Assembly (NCBI GenBank): GCA_029204225.1
Contig: CM055094.1
Location: 8,165,234-8,229,233, forward strand
Length of the DNA stretch: 64,000 nucleotides
DNA from: Diphasiastrum complanatum
Lineage: Eukaryota > Streptophyta > Lycopodiopsida > Lycopodiales > Lycopodiaceae
Reading direction: 5' to 3'
Under the pieces are notes generated by a model. The model saw nothing but the letters and a program-made list of their open reading frames with translations. It did no database searches and was not told the origin of the DNA. Both the position numbers and the translations under genes were made by a program. Positions 11,090 through 23,844 of the stretch are shown here, piece by piece (within the stretch, counting starts at the first letter, position 1; every line of letters begins with the position of its first letter).

Positions 11090-11925
11090 TGTTGCGGAAA
11101 CAAAAACATTCGGTTTCGCGAAAGCGAAACTGTTTCTTTTTTGTTTTCGTTTTTGTTTTCATATTCACGAACGATTTTGTGTCGTTGAATATTTTTTTGC
11201 ACGGAAGCTTCACAGGAACCTAAAATGGCGACTGTACATCACAAAACACATTTCATTCTAGCAATCAAGACAGATAATACAAGACAAGGAGATACACAGA
11301 AATAGAACGACTTTATTATCAGTTTAATTTTAGAGTGAGATCATTACTAACTAGCTCATTGGTGGAATGACACTCTGCTCTTTCACTGTGTTCTGCTCGT
11401 TTGCAGACTTTCATGCACAGCTCTTTAGTTCTAGTATTTTTCTTTTCTACTCTACTCGCTACATCTCTCTCTTTGTCTCTTACAAAAATTCTGTCTATTC
11501 TCTTCTTATATTGTGATCCAAAAAGGATAGTTTATGTCTCCACAGTGTGGAGTTTATAAGATGGCTAAACGCATAATCACAAGACTAGTTAAAGCTAATC
11601 AACTAATTAGTTACTCTCTGTCGTTGCCACTCGTTTCACCTGGGCGTGAAGTCTACGACTCCATGCCTGTTGAGCTGCCAGCTGGCAATGCGAAAGGTTC
11701 CCCTTTCATTTGTTTCATTTGCTTTCGTTCTTTTCATTTCCGTAACTTTTTGTTTTGCATCCCTTTGCGGTTTGCAGTCCTGGAGGTATGTTTACGATTT
11801 GTGAATAATTCACAAATGGTTTGTGCTTCGAGTCAAGGGACGTTGACCTTTGCAAATTGTTCTCGTTTGACCTTCGCTTCGTGTTTGTGTTGCGGAAAAG
11901 TTGCAGGAGTTCACCATTTCTGACA
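11090..11925 (-). repeat. 3' LTR of the nested copia element
   Basis: It is 836 bp, starts TGTTGCGG and ends TTTCTGACA on the plus strand (TG...CA on the element strand), and aligns along its length with the LTR at 15944-16776. It is rich in TTTCGTTT-type stretches. Confidence 0.93.
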
Positions 11926-11939
11926 CTCCCTCTTGAACC
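11926..11939 (-). promoter_or_regulatory. Polypurine tract of the nested copia element
   Basis: The complement reads GGTTCAAGAGGGAG and touches the 3' LTR. The same tract adjoins the related LTR at 39990. Confidence 0.85.
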
Positions 11940-13640
11940 TTGCAGCTTTGTACGTTCCATCCAATTGTCTTTCTTTGCTTGGCAAAGAGTGGCTTGTTGA
12001 TTGGCTTCGTGAGCAGATCTGCAATCATGTCTTCTATTTTTATATACTAGACCTGGAGCTCTCATTTCGAAATCAAATCTCGAATGTGATGGTACTTCAG
12101 AGGTATGTGTTTTGTCTTTGAATGAAAGATAGGATCTTGGGACAGATAGATGGCACTCTGAGAGTCCATCATCATCGTGCTTGGCCCTTCTTGTGGTATC
12201 CCAATTGCCTCCAGCATCATCTGCAGCCACACTACCTCATTCGCCACCTTTGAAGCTACGACATATTTAGCTTCGCAAGAGGATTGAGCCACCAGGTTTT
12301 GCTTTTTGCATATCCAGCTAGTTGTAGCTCTGCACGCTATTGTACATCCTCCAGTAATGGACTTCCTGTCATATTTGCAACTCGCCCAGCTTGCATCACT
12401 GTAGTGGTGCAGCTCGAATCCTTCTTCTTCGTTTTCAGCTCTATAGGTTAATCCCATATTTTGGGTACCCTTCAGATATTGTAGGATTCGTTTTGCCATT
12501 TGCCAATGTGCCAGGCCAGGATTGGAAGAGAATTGGCTCAAGGCGTAAATAGAGAAAGCTAGATCGGGCCTGGTACAAGTTGTGAGGTACATCAGACTAC
12601 CGATTAAGTTTTGGTTTTATTCTTTCTATTCTGTTTTTGGGCAATCTTGCTTCGTGAGCTTGGCTCCAGCTATCATTGGCGTGGCCTTTTTTTTGCAGTC
12701 CATCATGTGGTACTATTGAGCACCTTTCTGGCGTATTCTGACTGACTCAAGTGTATTTCGCCCTTTTTTCGATCTCTTCTGATTTCCAGCCCAAGAAATT
12801 TTGTTGTTTCTACAAGATCTGTGATTTCATAGCTTTCAAAAATCTGACTTTTTATCAGCATCAAGGAATTTTCAATCATTAGGAAATCATCCACGAAGAT
12901 AATCAGTATCACTAAATTGTTTCCTACTCTTTTAATGCAGACATTGCAGTCTTGTTGTGTAGAGTTGAAGTCTAGAGACTTCAGAAGACCATCGAGCTTC
13001 TTGTACCAAGCTCGTGATGCCTGTTTTAGACCATAGATGCATCTCTACAACCGACAGACATATTGTCAATTGTCGGGGTCTTCAAAACCTTTAGGTTGCT
13101 TCATGAAGATTTTCTCCTCTAGATCTCCGTGGAGAAAGGCTGTTTTCACATCAATCTGGTGAATTTCCAGATTGTGCTGTGTGGCGTATGCAAGGAGTAG
13201 TCATATGCTTGTCATCTTGACCATCGGTGAATATGTGTCAAAATAATCAACACCATATCTCTGCATGTAGCCCTTTGTGACAAGCCTTGTTTTGTAGCGG
13301 CCAATGGTGCCATCTATTTTCTGGCAGTGGCTGTAATGTCCATGCCTCGTTTCACCTCATCAACTCAATCTTCTCTAACATTGCCTGCTTCTAGAATTCT
13401 CCCTCTGGACTCTGGATAGCTTCTTGATATGTTGTTGGCTCTTTAGTGAAGTTGCAGTATTCGAACTGTGTATCTTCGCTCCATTGAAGATTGTCAAAGT
13501 AATGGTCTGGAGGTCTTCTTTGTCTCGTTGACCTTCTAGGTTCGTTTCGTTGCTGCTTGAACGTTTCTTGTTCGTGGGATTGATCCTCTGCTTCTTGTTA
13601 CTCTGGAGTCTGCGGCTCTGCATTCTGATTTGATGTCTGT
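11940..13640 (-). pseudogene. Copia reverse transcriptase and RNase H (nested element)
   Basis: RNase H is the best preserved part: 12592-12062 encodes TRPDLAFSIYALSQF, YSDASWASCKYDRKS and KTKHIPLKYHHIRDLI. RT retains IFVDDFLMI (about 12900-12875), the catalytic YVDD box with Tyr changed to Phe, and DLVETTKFLGLEI. Between 12930 and 13640 the frame is broken by many stops and shifts. The product would have copied the RNA into DNA and removed the template. The tail (IADLLTKPINKPLF) reaches almost to the polypurine tract. Confidence 0.85.
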
Positions 13641-14560
13641 CCTCAATCTCTCTCTTGAATAGGCAGCAGTGTGAAGATCTCATGGCCTCTTTCGTCTTTC
13701 AGTACAGGGAATGTGGACTCATTGAACTTCACATCTCTGCTCGAAACAACTTTCTTCGTGGTTGGATCGTAGAGCCCGTACACTTGTGTTCCGTTCGAAT
13801 AGCCGACCATGATTGTTTGTTCTGATTTGTCATCGAGCTTGTTTCTTTTTTCTTTTGGAATGTGCTCATATGCTGCACATCCAAACACACGTACGTATGA
13901 CAGATCAGGCTTTCTACCTGTCCACATTTCGTACGACGTCTTGTTATCCAGCGTTGTCATTGTTGATCTGTTCTACAGGTATATAGCTACAAGTATTGCC
14001 TCAGCCCAAAATTGACTTGGCAACTGAGCTTGTGCCATCATGCATCTGGCTCCTTCGACTAGTGTTTTGTTTCTTCTTTTTGTTACACCATTGTATTTTG
14101 GTGTGCATGCAGGAGTAAATTGGTGTTCAATCCCTTGTTCTTCACAGAATCTTGAGAATTCTTTGCTTTTGTATTCACCTCCGTTGTCAGATCTAAGGAT
14201 CTATATTCTTTTCGAGGTGTGTCGCTCTGCAAATGCCACGAACTTTTTGAAGGAATCAAACACTTTGGATTTTTTCTTTAGGTAGTAGATCATGGTCATC
14301 CGGCTATAATCATCTATGAACATCAGAAAATACCTCAAACTTGAGAGCGAATCCATCTTCATCGATCCATAGACATCAGAGTGGACGAGCTCAAGAACTT
14401 CCTTGGCTCTTCTTCCCTCATGTGTGAATGGATTCCGATGTTGCTTGCCTTTATGACAGACTTTGCAGAACTCAGTTTCGGGTCTTGAAATCTTGAGACC
14501 TATGACTATGTCTTTTCTGCTCATGTCGTACAGGCTCCGCATATTCAGATGATACATTCT
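13641..14560 (-). pseudogene. Copia integrase (nested element)
   Basis: Pieces at 14557-14201 and 13960-13643 contain the zinc-binding CxxC part (CKVCHKGKQ), the first catalytic Asp (ELVHSDVYGSM), the FIDDYSR motif and the C-terminal GYSNGTQVYGLYDP region that links to RT. The frame is interrupted between them near 14200 and 13960. Integrase upstream of RT identifies Ty1/copia. Confidence 0.85.
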
Positions 14561-14566
14561 CCTATG

Positions 14567-15878
14567 CTAGAGTTGATCTTCATTTTCTGATGTATTTAAT
14601 ATGCTATCAGAGTTGCTGATTATTTTGGCCTGGTAGAGGTTTCCTTCTCTGCATCCAACCGTCAACAACTTGTTTGTCGTCTTCTCAATCATGCGGCATG
14701 TGTTGCCGTCGAACAAAACTCGAATGCCAAGATCTGCCATCTTGGAGACCGATAGAAGATCTTTTCTAAGTGAGGGCACATAAAGTGCTCCTGGCAGCTC
14801 TGCTTGGCCTGACAATGTTCACAGTTGTAGAGTGTCGATGCCTTTGACATCGTGTCTACTCCCATCACCTAGAATCACTGCTTTGTTGTTTTCGAGCTTT
14901 CTAAAGTCGATCAAGATCTTGTTGTTGCAGGTGATGTGTGATGTAGCCCCTGAATCAATGACTACATCATAGTCGTATTCAGTGTAGCTCATTGAAGCTT
15001 CATCAAGTATCGTGAAAACTTCATCACCTATATCTACATCCTTTGATGACTCTACAACATTAGCTTTTTCAGCTTTGTTAATTCTTTTTGGGTTGAATCT
15101 GCAATCATATGCAGAATGCCCTTTGTTCTTGCAGTGCATGCAAGGTATTGCTAGATTGAACCAGCATTTGTTGGTCGTCTGGCCTAGTTTGTGGCAGTGA
15201 TCGCAGGAAGAAGATTGTTGATTCGAGGACTTCGTCTTCTCGAATCTTGGCTTATTCTTGTTCTTCTTCTTTCCTTTTATAAAGAGAGCCTTTTCTTGAT
15301 CACTGCTTCTCTCTCCTTCGTCTCTCATCAGTCTCTCATCAGCGACAAGGCTAACTGCTTTGTCGAATGTCATATCTGGTAGACTCAATATGAGCATTCT
15401 CAGCGGCTGATAGGACGTCAATAGAGTTTTCATGAAGTACAACAGCTACTATGGCGCTGGGATGTCCTGATGCAGCGAGCTAAGCGAAGATCGTTCTGAT
15501 CTTCTCAACATGCTAATCCAACTGGTTGCCATCCCATTGTATGGATTACAGCTGATTGTGAAGGTGCATGACTGAAACTGCAGTCCTCACTTTGTACTTA
15601 TGTTTTAATCTTTTCCACATTGCATGGCTGCTTTCGTAGTCTTCAATCTGCATGAGTAGATCTTCATTTATGGACGAAACGATGATCTCCATTGTGCGCT
15701 CATCTTTTTTTATCCATTCAGCTCTCCTCTGGTCTCCTTCTGAAGGCTACACCTCTGAGAGTTCGGTCACCGACCAGATGCCTTCGCTCTTCGGAAGTGT
15801 TTTGATTTTGAATTTCCAGATTTTGTAATTTGTGCCATCAAGATTGATTGGTACTCTTGTTTGGAATGTTGTAGCCAT
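14567..15878 (-). pseudogene. Copia gag, protease and pre-integrase domain (nested element)
   Basis: The gag ATG is at 15878-15876, 54 bp from the primer-binding site. After a broken gag domain come two zinc knuckles, the first with Gly-His changed to Gly-Gln (CHKLGQTTNKC) and the second intact (CMHCKNKGHSAYDC), then the protease motif VVIDSGATSHIT (about 14973-14938) and the pre-integrase domain (LYVPSLRKDLLSVSKMADLG near 14790-14731). Stops occur in gag (for example near 15750, 15550 and 15480) and near 14815. Confidence 0.85.
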
Positions 15879-15931
15879 ATTGTGTTGTCTAGAAGAATCA
15901 CTACTGGGATATCAATAGTGAAAACCTATGA

Positions 15932-15943
15932 GCTCTGATACCA
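15932..15943 (-). promoter_or_regulatory. Primer-binding site of the nested copia element
   Basis: The complement is TGGTATCAGAGC, the initiator tRNA-Met site, directly inside the LTR at 15944. Confidence 0.92.
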
Positions 15944-16776
15944 TGTCATGGAAGCAAAAACGTTCAGTTTCACGAAAGCGACACTGTTTCTTTTTCGTTT
16001 TCATTTTTGTATTCGCAAACAATTTTGTGTCTTTGAATTTTTTTTTGCGCAAAAGCTTCACAGGAATCTAAAGATGCGACTGCAAATCACAGAACACATT
16101 TCATTCTAGCAATCAAGACAGACAATACAAGACAAGGAGATACACAAAAATAGAGCGATTGTATTATCAGTTTAATTTTAGAGCGAGATCGTCAGTGTCT
16201 CGCTCATTGGTGGAATGACACTCTACTCTTTCGCTATGTTTTGCTCGTTGGCGGACTTTCATGCACAACTCTTTAGTTTCTAGTATTTTTCTTTTCTTCT
16301 CTACTCGCTACGTCTCTCTCTCTGTCTCTTACAAAAATTGTCTCTTCTCTTCTTATATTGTGATCTACAAAGGATAGTTTATATCTCCACAGTGTGGAGT
16401 TTACAAGATGGCTAAACGCAGAAATCACAAGACTAGTTAACGCTAATTAACTAATTAGTTACTCTCCGCCGTTGCCACTCGTTTCACCTGGGCTTGAAGT
16501 CTACGACTCCATGCCCGTTGAGCTGCCAGCTGGCAACACGAAAGGTTTCCCTTTTGTTTGTTTCGTTTCCTTTGTTTGCTTTCGTTTCTTTCGTAACTTT
16601 TCATTTTGCGTCCCTTTGCAGTTTGCGGTCTTGGAGATATGTTTACGATTCGTGAATGATTCGCAAATCGTTCGTGCTTTGAGTCAAGGGACGTTGACCT
16701 TCGTGAATTGTTCTCGTTCGACCTTCGCTTTGTGTTTGTGTTGCGGCAAAGTTGCAGGAGTTCACCATTTCTGACA
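15944..16776 (-). repeat. 5' LTR of the nested copia element
   Basis: It is 833 bp, starts TGTCATGG and ends TTTCTGACA on the plus strand, and aligns with 11090-11925 with many substitutions. The target-site duplication CTTGA follows at 16777-16781. Confidence 0.93.
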
Positions 16777-16781
16777 CTTGA

Positions 16782-17210
16782 CAAATACTTGAAGTCAGAT
16801 ATTATCTATCTTGTCTTCAGCAATGAATGGATTTCACCAATTGTAGTTGTTCTAAAAAAGAAGAATGGAAAGATCTTGGTTTGCCAAGATTATCACGCTG
16901 CGACTCGCAAGGATCATCATCTTCTACCATTCGCAAATATGAACCTATTCGGCTACAAAGTGTGAAGGACTCGGGATGATTTTCTCAATGAAGAAGTGTT
17001 GACACTATTTGTTCTTTTGTCTTCCATGTCGACCACTATGCACTCAAGCATCTGGTGAATAAGCCAAATCTATTGGGACGAATAGCGAGACAGGTGTTGT
17101 TGCTCTAGGAATTTGATTATCAAGTGGAGGTACGGCAAGGCAAGTACCACACTAATGCATATTATTTATCGCACTTAAACATAGGATCTATTACTGAGAA
17201 TCTAAGTGAC
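16782..17210 (+). pseudogene. Gypsy RT (resumed) and RNase H, internally deleted
   Basis: After the nested element the gypsy frame continues with RT motifs SNEWISPIVVVLKKKNGKI and the RKDHHLLPF block (16822-16935). A deletion then joins this to the RNase H end (TMHSSIW in one frame; LVNKPNLLGRIARQVLLL near 17050-17105; EVRQGKYHTNAYYLSHL near 17127-17177). The catalytic YxDD part of RT is absent. Continuity across 11089/16782 confirms the insertion. Confidence 0.8.
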
Positions 17211-17354
17211 AAATTTCCAAACAAGAATATTATGTTTCTATCTACTGAACATTGTCTATATCCAAAAATAATTGACTACCTTCAGAATCAAAATTATCCT
17301 CCTCATTTTGATCTTGAGTAGAGAATGGTCTTTCAACATAAGGTTTGATAGTAT

Positions 17355-18072
17355 ATGATAAGGAATAATGTACTTTATAAAATTGGACCTGACGAAGAGC
17401 TTTGCGGATGTCTCAAATTGATTGATATTCAGAAGGTCATTCGAGCCTTGCATTTAGAAGATGCAGGTGGACATTTTGTGGTCGATACAATGAAGAAGAT
17501 CTTAAATGCCAAATACTGGTGGCCAATGATGTATAAAGACATTGCAACGTTTGTGAAAACATGTGACCCTTTTCAACGAGTTGGAAAACTGACTCCTTCA
17601 ATATATTGGCCGCTTACACCGATACTTCCACTAGCACAATTTGAGAAATGGGGCATTCACTTTGTCGGGCCAATTAAGCTTGTCACTCGCTATACCAAAA
17701 GAAGCTATATTCTGGTGGCGACTGACTATGCAACTAAGATGGTTGAAGCTGAAGCGACGAAGAGGAATGATGCAAAAACCATTGCAGAGTTTCTGTTTCA
17801 TAATAGTATAACCCGTTACAGTTGTCCATTGGAGTTGGTAAGCGACAGAGGTACACATTTTTTAAATGATATGATACATTTGCTTACCAAGCACTCAATG
17901 ATAAAACATAAGAAGACAACTCCGTACAACCCGAAGGCCAATGGCTTGACCAAAAGAGTCAATGGCATTTTTTGTAAGATCTTAAATGAGATCACCACAT
18001 TGTTTTATCTGATCTATGGCATGCATCTGATATTGCTAATCAAATTTGAAGTACCGACATATCGTGTACAGG
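17355..18072 (+). pseudogene. Gypsy integrase with two of three catalytic residues lost
   Basis: The frame is open from 17355 to 18116. It has the HHCC region with the last Cys lost (ALHLEDAGGHF, then CDPFQRVGK), WGIHFVGPI where the family has the first catalytic Asp (now His), LVSDRGTHFLN with the second Asp intact, and PKANGLTKRVNG where the catalytic Glu is replaced. The ending MHLILLIKFEVPTY matches the gypsy piece at 35950-36252. After about 18072 the translation no longer matches the family. Confidence 0.88.
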
Positions 18073-18389
18073 TCGAATCTCGATCTAACGATCATGTATT
18101 TTGTTGTACTCAATAAATATTTGAGTAGTTGTACAATGTGTTAATCAGTGAGACAAGACAGATGAGTTGAAGTCAATGAGGAAGTCAAATGAGTCGGTTG
18201 ACTTGATCGTCGAAGTTTGAAAGTTGAAGTGGATGAATCAGTTGATGGTCAAAGTAGTTGAATAAGTCAATCATCAAGGACGTCGGATACTTCAAACACT
18301 TCGGGTGACTTTGATGACTTCGGTCATCGAGTGAATTGATGGTTCAAGAAGTTGGAGACTTCGGACACTTCGGACACTTTGGATAAAAG
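18073..18389. other. No gene; short repeated ACTTCGG motifs
   Basis: A junction region between gypsy and another element. It contains a loose tandem of ACTTCGGACACTTCGGACA type (about 18294-18380) and many GTTGAAGT/GTCAAAGT words. No domain is visible. Confidence 0.4.
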
Positions 18390-18631
18390 TAGGCAATGGA
18401 GGCTCATTCATGATGTTTTTCGGTACATACGCCTTACATGAGGTGGAATATGGAAAAGAAATACAAGCACTCATTCATAACTTTCATTTATTACATGTGT
18501 GCTGCTATTTTACAGAGATATCAAATGTGAAAGCATTGAAGAACCTAGTTATTATTGTTCTATATACTTCTTCATGTTGTTTTTTCATCTTGATATCTAA
18601 AATTGATGTAAGAAATATAGTTAATTCTTAA
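18390..18631 (+). pseudogene. Block X, copy 1, upstream of a polypurine tract
   Basis: Only the C-terminal part of X is present: GGSFM near 18400, FHLLHVCCYFTE near 18482-18517 and a hydrophobic run ending ISKIDVRN near 18594-18617. The same pattern, in the same order, is in the minus-strand copy at 25190-26185 and the copy at 30990-31870. The frame ends at 18631, 36 bp before the LTR. I cannot assign a function; the hydrophobic run could be a membrane span. Confidence 0.6.
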
Positions 18632-18653
18632 AGTTAGTGAAAATAGCAACTAC

Positions 18654-18667
18654 AATTGAGGAGGGAG
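18654..18667 (+). promoter_or_regulatory. Polypurine tract
   Basis: A TTGAGGAGGGAG-type tract stands directly before TGTGAAAAATTG at 18668 and marks the 3' end of an element internal region. Confidence 0.7.
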
Positions 18668-19260
<593 letters not shown>

Positions 19261-22201
19261 GTGGGGCAAAAGAACATTTTTTGATAACATTGATATTTTG
19301 TTTTACTATTCCATGCAATGATGCTAATGCCCTATAAATCCTCTTTATTTCAATAAAATTTTGATATGCATATTGAAATGGTCATAGTCTATGATTTGTG
19401 CTTTTGGTCATAATCTATGTATTTCACCTTGTGTAGCAAAGTATTTATATGTTCTCTTGTTTAAGTATTCATAAGCATTTTTTTTTATTATGGGTTTTCA
19501 TTGTGCTCTTGCTTATGTGCATGTATTGTTTTTGTATGATATTGTGAACATGTTATTTCAAAAAACAAATATGTGATTACTAGTTTAGGTGAGAGTTCTC
19601 TACTTCTTTACAATAATTCCTACATGACAATTAGCAAGTTCTCATCGAAAAATATGAACCAATCGAAGAGAAACTTACAGTTAAAAAAGGTCTATTTTGG
19701 GACCCCTTCAAAACATGTTTCACAAAACAACAAAAGTAGTGCATAATGATGACAACTCAAAAACCAACTTGTTACTTGGATGTTTTGATTCAGAAAATAT
19801 TGAATCCCATAAGTTTGAGATGTGACATTAGTAGCGACTTGTTCACCACAATATAAAAAGTTTTACTATGACCCACATTATCCTAAAATTCTCCCCTTAG
19901 CTTGATGAAGCAAAATGAAAACATATTCACAATGGTCTTTTGCACTAGGTAATCAATATACAACCATCACAATAGAGTGTTTATGCACCGATCACCAGAA
20001 ATTTGAAAGTCTTGCATGATTTTCATATATCACAAATCACCACCATAGCTTGTAAATGAGTTCTTTTAGCACCTAGTTGACTTGGTACTCTTGTATGTCA
20101 TTCCAATAAATATTTGTATATTTATTGTGGGAGAATGGTTTTGATAGCCCTAATGAAAAGCCCCTATTTATCCACCTTCCTTTTAAAAGAGACAAATGGC
20201 TTAATCAATTTTGCAAATTCAAACTGTAGTTTCAAATTAACGTCTTCATGGCCACCCAATAAGCATGCCTCTCACTCAGCCCTCCTATTGACCTACCTAA
20301 TAAAGGCTACAAATTTAATTTTAAAAGTCAATATGATCAAACTGAATTAAGATAGACAATCTAAAAGCAATCATTTTGGTGCTTTCACCCTCAAGGTTTG
20401 CTACAATGTCACATGTATCTATTTCAAAAGGCCTTTGGCTTGCTATAAGGTCTTGTTAACAAGGAAATGTGTTGTTCACTTTTTTGGTGATGCAAATGAG
20501 GCTACTTTTTAGTAGCTATGTTGTACGACTTTTTGTGTGATAAAATCTCAAAGTTGATTATGCATGGTGATATTTTCATGAAAGAGTGATGCATGTTGAT
20601 GTAATAGCCAATTCCTTATGTTATCATGGACATTCTACAATATGTTAACCTATTTCTTGTGGTAATTATTCTTTCTAATAGTCTTCTATGAATTACAACA
20701 GAAAGTGCAATAAGTAATCATGTGGGCCAAATGTTATCATATACTTTGATATTTGAAACTAATAGTGCTTAATTTATTTCAAATATATGAATGTGCCATG
20801 TTACAAGGAAAAGCACCATGCATTCGTTTAGAAATTTCATACCATTTTAAAAATAAACAGTGTTATTGAACTAGCCAAAAGGTCAACATCGTTTAGACTT
20901 GTAAATGGTGGTTGGCGAAGTGTCTATGATGATTGATGCACATGATGTATGTCATATTCAATCATTATACAGTATCTTTGAAAGCTTTTATATGCATTTA
21001 CATGGTTGGCAAAATTTTAGATAATAATGGAGGGAAGCACTATTGCTACACTTTTAATATTCCTATGAGAATCTCACAAGTTTTTTTATATGATTCTTTA
21101 AAAGAACCACTCAATAACATGGAAACCATCTAAAGTTTTGTTAAATGGGAAGTCTACATGTTTACACCTCCATAAACTAGCTTCACATCATGATTGTAAG
21201 TAGCTATGCACTACTTCTATGGTGGTATTTGAGCCTTATTATGCTAGATAATGACATTATTGGGTATTTTCTTTTGAAGATAATTAGACAAATGCAATAT
21301 TGCATACATGTGCTTGTCCAAGGGAGAATATGTAGGATTTTCTCTCAAATCTTGATTGTTTTGAAATTAAGTTGTCAAGGACATGATGCAATACTCATAA
21401 CGAATTGATCATTGAATAAAATAATGTCATACTCAAATAGCCTCACTCACATTGCCTATGGTTGATCATTTGCTTGGTTTTTGCACTCCAAATCACTTCT
21501 ATGGTGAGTCACAAGGCACTTGGAGGATTTGGAGTTACAGTCTATATAGACATTATAAAATGCCTTCAAGAATTCAACATCATTAGCTAGATCTGTAATA
21601 AATAAATATCATTTCAAAAAATCTTACTAAAAAAACAATCAAATGTGTACATTGAGCATACTACTTATATTTCTTGTTGATTTTTTTATCATCGCAACTT
21701 GTAGAGGACTCCCTATCTAGTGTGACATGTTGACTTACAGCATAGATCTTTTATGTATTTTGTCTCTTTGATAGCTATGCATCACTCATATGTGGGATCT
21801 ACCATCATATACAAACTTTTGCCATTGACCTTTTGTATGTTGTACATTTGTGTATAAGAAAATAAAATCAATTTGCTTTCTCTCCAAAAAAACAATTTGA
21901 GTTATTATTTCACAAGAGCACAAATAGTTGAAAAATTGGATATATTATTCATAAAGGAATTGTTCCTATGTTTGTTAATATGGGTTTCTTTTCTACTAGT
22001 GATTCTAATAGTTTGGAAGTTTCACTTGGGATTGACTTTCACTTAAATTTCTCAAGATATATATTTATTGTCTATGTTGCTCAATCCTTTAGAACATCTC
22101 TTTATGTTCCCATAAGTTAGTCTTTCTAATCTTTTGTTAAAAGCATGCATTAAGTGAAATCTCAATTCTCACTCAACTAAGAGCATTATCTCTCATGTTA
22201 T
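19261..22201. other. Three kilobases without a recognisable gene
   Basis: AT-rich sequence with only short frames on both strands. I see no conserved domain, LTR boundary, tandem repeat or RNA gene. It may be very old retroelement sequence. Confidence 0.5.
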
Positions 22202-22876
22202 TGTGAAAGTACTGTACTTTAGGACCATAAATCGATCTTAGAAAGATCCACAAGAGTGATTGGTTGCTTTCTTAACAATCTATCAAAAAACTAGACCCAA
22301 AAAGTTGATCTAGATTGGCATTTGACAAACAACAATCAATAGCAATCAAAGCATTAATCATAAACTGAAATCCGAGTCCACATGTGTCATAGCCTAATGT
22401 TCGGCCTGTATACATAGAATGAAGTAAAAATCAACTTGGTTGCATTTGGATCACAAAATCACAATGTACATAGTGGAGTAGCTCGAGATTGCCAATGAGC
22501 TCCAAAAATAATCTATCTTCTCACTATGGAAGAGATGGAATACATTGTGAAAGTGACTTCCTTTGTAAAGTTAGGTGAATTTCCATCATGTAATAAAGAA
22601 GTTAACTTGGCTTTCTTGCCCTAATTTGCAACCCTATGCCAAGTAGGTGGCTAGTTGGTCAATTTTCACCTTAAATCTAGGATGTAGGTCCTATAAACTA
22701 GGAATCACTACCAAATTGACTTGACCAACTCATTAGACTTTATCTAACCTATAGTAGGTTAGGTTGCCCACATGGCTCCATGTTCTCACACGTGTGAGAC
22801 CCACTTATGTACATTTTACATGATTCTACATGATTTTTGATCAAGCTAGACTTGCCACTTTTGGCAATTCTTCACA
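22202..22876 (-). repeat. LTR of a minus-strand copia-like element
   Basis: It is 675 bp, starting TGTGAA and ending TTCACA, next to a complement polypurine tract (CTCCTCAAAT at 22877-22886). A perfect 16-bp palindrome TCTCACACGTGTGAGA is at 22784-22799, about 77 bp inside the U3 edge, the same place as in the LTR at 24522-25176. Confidence 0.7.
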
Positions 22877-22886
22877 CTCCTCAAAT

Positions 22887-23575
22887 TTAGCCTGATCTAT
22901 TTACAACTCTCTTGCTAGATGAATGAATGCTTTTTGAAGTGTCTAAAAAATCCAGCTACAAACAAGGAATTTTTCAGACTCCAATAGAGAATGATGTCCA
23001 TGAAAGATCTTTCACCACCTCTTAAAGGATCCCTTACAAGATGGTCCACAAATTTGTCTATGTACATTACTAATGCTCTCTATTCAAAAATAATAGACTT
23101 TCCAATGCTCTCCACCCTTGCAAGATACATGCTTGAATGGACAATTTGCATGCAATTTGATGACTCGGCCTTTGTCATTGAGGAACTCCTTGGAACTCTC
23201 ATGTTTTGAGGCTGATCCTCAAGATCTTCATCCTTTTTATGCTCCTCCTCAATGCTAGCAAGATCACACTTTGCCAAGATCTCCACTTGAGTGATCTTCT
23301 CCTTTGCCAAGTTCACATTCTCAAAAGCAATACTAGCTTCCAGTTTAAACAATCTTTCATGTTTAAATCCTTTTACAATGCAAACATTATTCTTCAAAAT
23401 GGAACAAACTCCATGCTTAGACTGGACATCCAAACCACTTTCCAAAAGTTTACCAACACTTCGCATATTCTTGGTGATTGATGACACAAAAAAAAACATT
23501 GTTTAGATTAATACTTATTGAGGATTCTAGATACAAAGAGATGGTACCAATACCATCTAGTTAGAATTAAAGTAG
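22887..23575 (-). pseudogene. Copia protease/pre-integrase fragment joined to unrelated coding-like sequence
   Basis: Minus-strand translation from about 23575 gives the end of the protease region and the pre-integrase domain (SSITKNMRSVGKLLESGLDV near 23484-23425, then the ERLFKLEAS stretch). After 23330 it passes in frame into a Glu/Lys-rich segment (LASIEEEHKKDEDLEDQ) that is not copia. The frame from 23499 to 23080 is open, but zinc knuckles, integrase, RT and RNase H are all absent between this and the 3' LTR, so this is a deletion derivative. Confidence 0.65.
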
Positions 23576-23589
23576 AATCATTGGGTTAC

Positions 23590-23832
23590 TATACTATGGG
23601 TCCTATCAGTCGATAAGGATCAGTTGGCCTCACCACGAGGCGAGTCAACGGGACACACATCCCGTCAACAACAACCTGGGTCATGCATGGGTTGCTTGAG
23701 TGAAGAACTATATGTACAGTGTAATTTCATTTTGAGAAATACAGTTGCTATGTGACCTTGTTGTGGAGAGTGTTTTTTGTCCTTGTTACTGTGTAGCATG
23801 AGCTGTGTTCCTGTTCGAAGCAAATTCTAAGT
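23590..23832 (+). repeat. Right part of a 5' LTR, plus strand
   Basis: The sequence just before the primer-binding site at 23833 should be the R-U5 end of an LTR. It does not match the other LTR families in the window and its left border is lost near 23590. Confidence 0.45.
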
Positions 23833-23844
23833 TGGTATCAGAGC
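23833..23844 (+). promoter_or_regulatory. Primer-binding site (initiator tRNA-Met), plus strand
   Basis: TGGTATCAGAGC matches the initiator tRNA-Met primer-binding site exactly. Confidence 0.8.

Larger units (their letters stand above)
11090..16776 (-). mobile_element. Complete Ty1/copia retrotransposon nested in gypsy RT
   Basis: This 5687-bp element has two LTRs (11090-11925 and 15944-16776), a primer-binding site, a polypurine tract, all copia domains in the order gag-PR-IN-RT-RNase H on the minus strand, and a perfect 5-bp target-site duplication. The LTRs are clearly diverged by substitutions and small indels, and the polyprotein carries many stops and frameshifts, so this is an old, inactive copy. 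A 3' part of the same family is at 39273-41692. Confidence 0.95.
6989..18072 (+). mobile_element. Decayed Ty3/gypsy retrotransposon split by a nested copia element
   Basis: Domains run in gypsy order on the plus strand: LTR, gag (8046-9670), linker (9687-10007), protease (10020-10600), RT N-terminus (10690-11089), then after the nested copia element RT motifs (16782-16965), RNase H (17010-17210) and integrase (17355-18072). RT before integrase identifies Ty3/gypsy. Stops, frameshifts and an RT deletion make it inactive. The 3' LTR is missing: the element breaks off near 18072 and gives way to other debris. Confidence 0.85.

Noticed and set aside
13375-13683. 102-codon minus-strand frame, Arg/Lys/Gln-rich
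   Set aside because: It lies in the integrase-RT linker of the nested copia element in a shifted frame; not a separate gene.
19261-22201. Search for tRNA, snRNA or other RNA genes in the large gene-free stretch
   Set aside because: No box A/B pair, cloverleaf-like arms or conserved RNA core could be recognised by eye.
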